A DNA stretch of 14,716 nucleotides from Actinomycetota bacterium (GTDB lineage: Bacteria > Actinomycetota > Acidimicrobiia > Acidimicrobiales > Ilumatobacteraceae). The translations under genes were made by a program, and so were the position numbers. The DNA lies in assembly GCA_009704065.1 (NCBI GenBank), contig WLEX01000008.1:1-14716 (forward strand), read 5' to 3'. Below the pieces are notes generated by a model. It was not told the origin of the DNA. It was given only the letters and a program-made list of their open reading frames with translations, and made no database searches. This document shows positions 14,401-14,716 of the stretch, piece by piece; within the stretch, counting starts at the first letter, position 1, and every line of letters begins with the position of its first letter.

Positions 14401-14716
14401 TTGCAGCTGATGCAAGTTCTGGCACCAGTTCAGCCGTTGCTTTCTTATTATCTAAAACACCCGCTTCAGTTTTCACTACTTTTGTTCCGTCAGTCTTTAC
14501 CACTGTCGTTTCAATGAGATTGTTACCTATTTGCTTTGCTATTTCGTACTTAGCTCCAGACGACCCACCGGGAGCTTCACTTGTACGAATCTCAAAAGAT
14601 GGTGCATCCTTGGTGGTGGTGACTTCAATTTTTGCACCGTCAGCAGCGACCAACTGGACCGTAATACCTTTGCTTGACGAAGTGAGAGCGTTTTCAGAAC
14701 CAGTTGAAGTAGCTGC
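11477..14716 (-). CDS. Large secreted multidomain protein: Thr-rich stalk, fibronectin III repeats, Lcl-C (DUF1566) domain and FBA-like domain (N-terminus outside window)
   Basis: The frame is open to the right edge, so about 1079 residues of the C-terminal part are seen; the TTG at 14653 is probably internal. In reading order: a beta-rich region with a Lys/Thr-rich repeat feel; an Ig-like segment (about 14025-14290) with Y-S-G-F-R-P-S-E; a Thr-rich stalk (13693-14020); fibronectin III (about 13400-13690); an Lcl-C/DUF1566 domain (about 12871-13395) with G-P-G-G-G, D-W-F-L-P-S-I-D-E-L, Y-W-S-S-T and V-R-P-V-R; two more fibronectin III domains (about 12588-12865 and 12290-12585); and an FBA-like domain (about 11768-12243) that appears inserted in a fourth fibronectin III domain. 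It ends without a membrane helix or sorting motif. Secretion is inferred from composition and domains. A role in adhesion or recognition is likely but unproven. Confidence 0.88.
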   Translation of the reverse strand, partial: AATSTGSENALTSSSKGITVQLVAADGAKIEVTTTKDAPSFEIRTSEAPGGSSGAKYEIAKQIGNNLIETTVVKTDGTKVVKTEAGVLDNKKATAELVPELASAATKGDLPPAAQRDFSIVEQQAPPPDPPSESAVMSFAMVNPQEPLATLNDVQPGGPIAVQYSGFRPSEWVQLVVASTPRVLSTVKADGGGTVRITATLPDDLEEGDHSLAIYRPSLKAGMRQPFRYQKPLVTTSTSTTTTTIPKTTTTTSTTTSTIPKTTTTTTTTTTVPPVTTTIPRTTTTTTVPPTTSTTTSTIPPTTTTTTTTSTIPPTTTTTSTTTTTTTTTTTTSTTTTTTLAPQAATPSAPLSVSATKGTNAVSLTWNVPTSAGGAAISDYVVSYSQSANGSYTVFNDGVSTNTTATVTGLTNGVTYYFKVAAKNSGGTGVYSSSTGAVTPAQPCSGTCAVGDIGPGGGIIFITPSTNGNSSGQYFEAAPNNWNGGADPNIAWCNNSSSSIAGSTGTSIGSGKANTAVVASSCVSGASDRAIAYDGGGFSDWFLPSIDELLQMYAQRLEIGGFKAGTQVSTGISTTTYWSSTQNSASQARNWSFATNSNDNWGKNYGFNVRPVRSFSTPTQPLSVGTSSGNGQVSLTWNAPSSTNGAAISDYIIKYSTTSGGPYSIFNDGASTSRTATITGLTNGVAYYFTVSAVNAAGSGVGSTETSAITPLAPAPVITSISGSNGQINVSWGAVEHGGDNYQIWWGTDSTWNASYTYTGTTNTTYNISGLVNGTTYYVRVAGWNNSLSPQVGTTSWSTNASAIPTALLPSAPTSISAESAFLGANLVVNPGAESGTTGWTYTGDWYVGPEWNSPHSDTNSVSTSYTLGTRTQTVSLASETTTYLDTSPDIEASTWFNGRCGGQFFMRAELLDNAGNVLATQNYGSENSLITGVDGVWTKRTLRFTGYSSGVRSVRYTDGGQDTCWWWGYYGAAMDDTSVKVRQASHTGASQAELSWAAAGLNGGTAITDYIVEYATSSGGSFSVYNDGVSTNTSTSISGLLGGRTYYFRVSAVNSDGTSNTSAESYGVYVPAVSTVNS
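11768..12243 (-). other. FBA-like domain region of the large secreted protein
   Basis: About 159 residues beginning G-A-N-L-V-V-N-P and ending D-D-T-S-V-K-V. They align over their whole length with residues 57-225 of the lipoprotein encoded at 9390-10634, sharing for example L-D-T-S-P-D-I, S-T-W-F-N-G-R-C-G-G, F-F-M-R-A-E-L-L-D and R-S-V-R-Y-T-D-G-G-Q-D. The lipoprotein version has an extra roughly 10-residue Gly-rich loop near Y-V-G. DNA identity is clearly lower than protein identity, so the duplication is not recent. Confidence 0.75.
13693..14020 (-). repeat. Low-complexity hexanucleotide repeat coding for the Thr-rich stalk
   Basis: On the plus strand this is imperfect (cgttgt)n with interruptions such as cggaatagt. 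On the coding strand it gives runs of Thr from alternating ACG and ACA/ACT codons, broken by recurring S-T-I-P-P, T-I-P-K and T-V-P-P units. Such repeats change length by slippage; the frame stays open throughout. The product is expected to be an extended stalk and a likely target for O-glycosylation. Confidence 0.85.

Overview
The window looks like chromosomal DNA of a moderate-GC actinobacterium, most likely of the Acidimicrobiia/Ilumatobacter type. This is inference from three things: a C-terminal piece of a secreted protein family familiar from Streptomyces, an actinobacterial-type phosphofructokinase, and secreted proteins with Thr-rich linkers and repeated fibronectin type III domains. 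No 16S or other marker gene is present, so the placement is tentative. I see no rRNA, tRNA, CRISPR array, insertion sequence or phage gene. The gene density is high: the largest gap without a gene is about 166 bases (10635-10800).

Layout. (1) 3-996, plus strand: the 3' end of a secreted-protein gene and a 187-residue protein of unknown function. (2) 993-4375, minus strand: four tightly packed genes read in the order SDR oxidoreductase, NfuA-like Fe-S carrier, MOSC-domain protein, 6-phosphofructokinase, probably one transcript. The phosphofructokinase stop codon overlaps that of the convergent unknown gene. (3) 4442-5359, plus strand: a cation diffusion facilitator. (4) 5381-9274, plus strand: a complete thiamine salvage unit. 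It has a textbook TPP riboswitch whose 3' end carries the ribosome binding site, then thiamine diphosphokinase, ThiB-like lipoprotein, ThiP-like permease and ThiQ-like ATPase, each overlapping the next by 4 or 8 bases. The transporter would import thiamine, the kinase would turn it into TPP, and TPP would shut the operon off. (5) 9390-14716: two minus-strand genes for secreted or surface proteins on either side of a plus-strand TetR-family regulator.

The unusual part is region 5. Both surface proteins carry a roughly 160-residue domain that by eye matches the F-box-associated (FBA) domain of eukaryotic Fbs1/FBXO2 and NCCRP1, a galactose-binding-like fold that recognises N-glycans in Fbs1. The match includes the N-terminal Asn-Leu...Asn-Pro motif, the Leu-Asp-Thr...Pro-Asp-Ile stretch and the Gly-Gly-Gln-Asp...Trp motif. 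In the larger protein this domain appears to be inserted between the first and second strands of the last fibronectin type III domain. That protein also has an Lcl-C/DUF1566 domain and a Thr-rich stalk of about 100 residues. The smaller one combines a lipobox, the FBA-like domain, an undescribed two-cysteine domain and a C-terminal membrane anchor. A glycan- or surface-recognition role is a hypothesis, not shown by the sequence.
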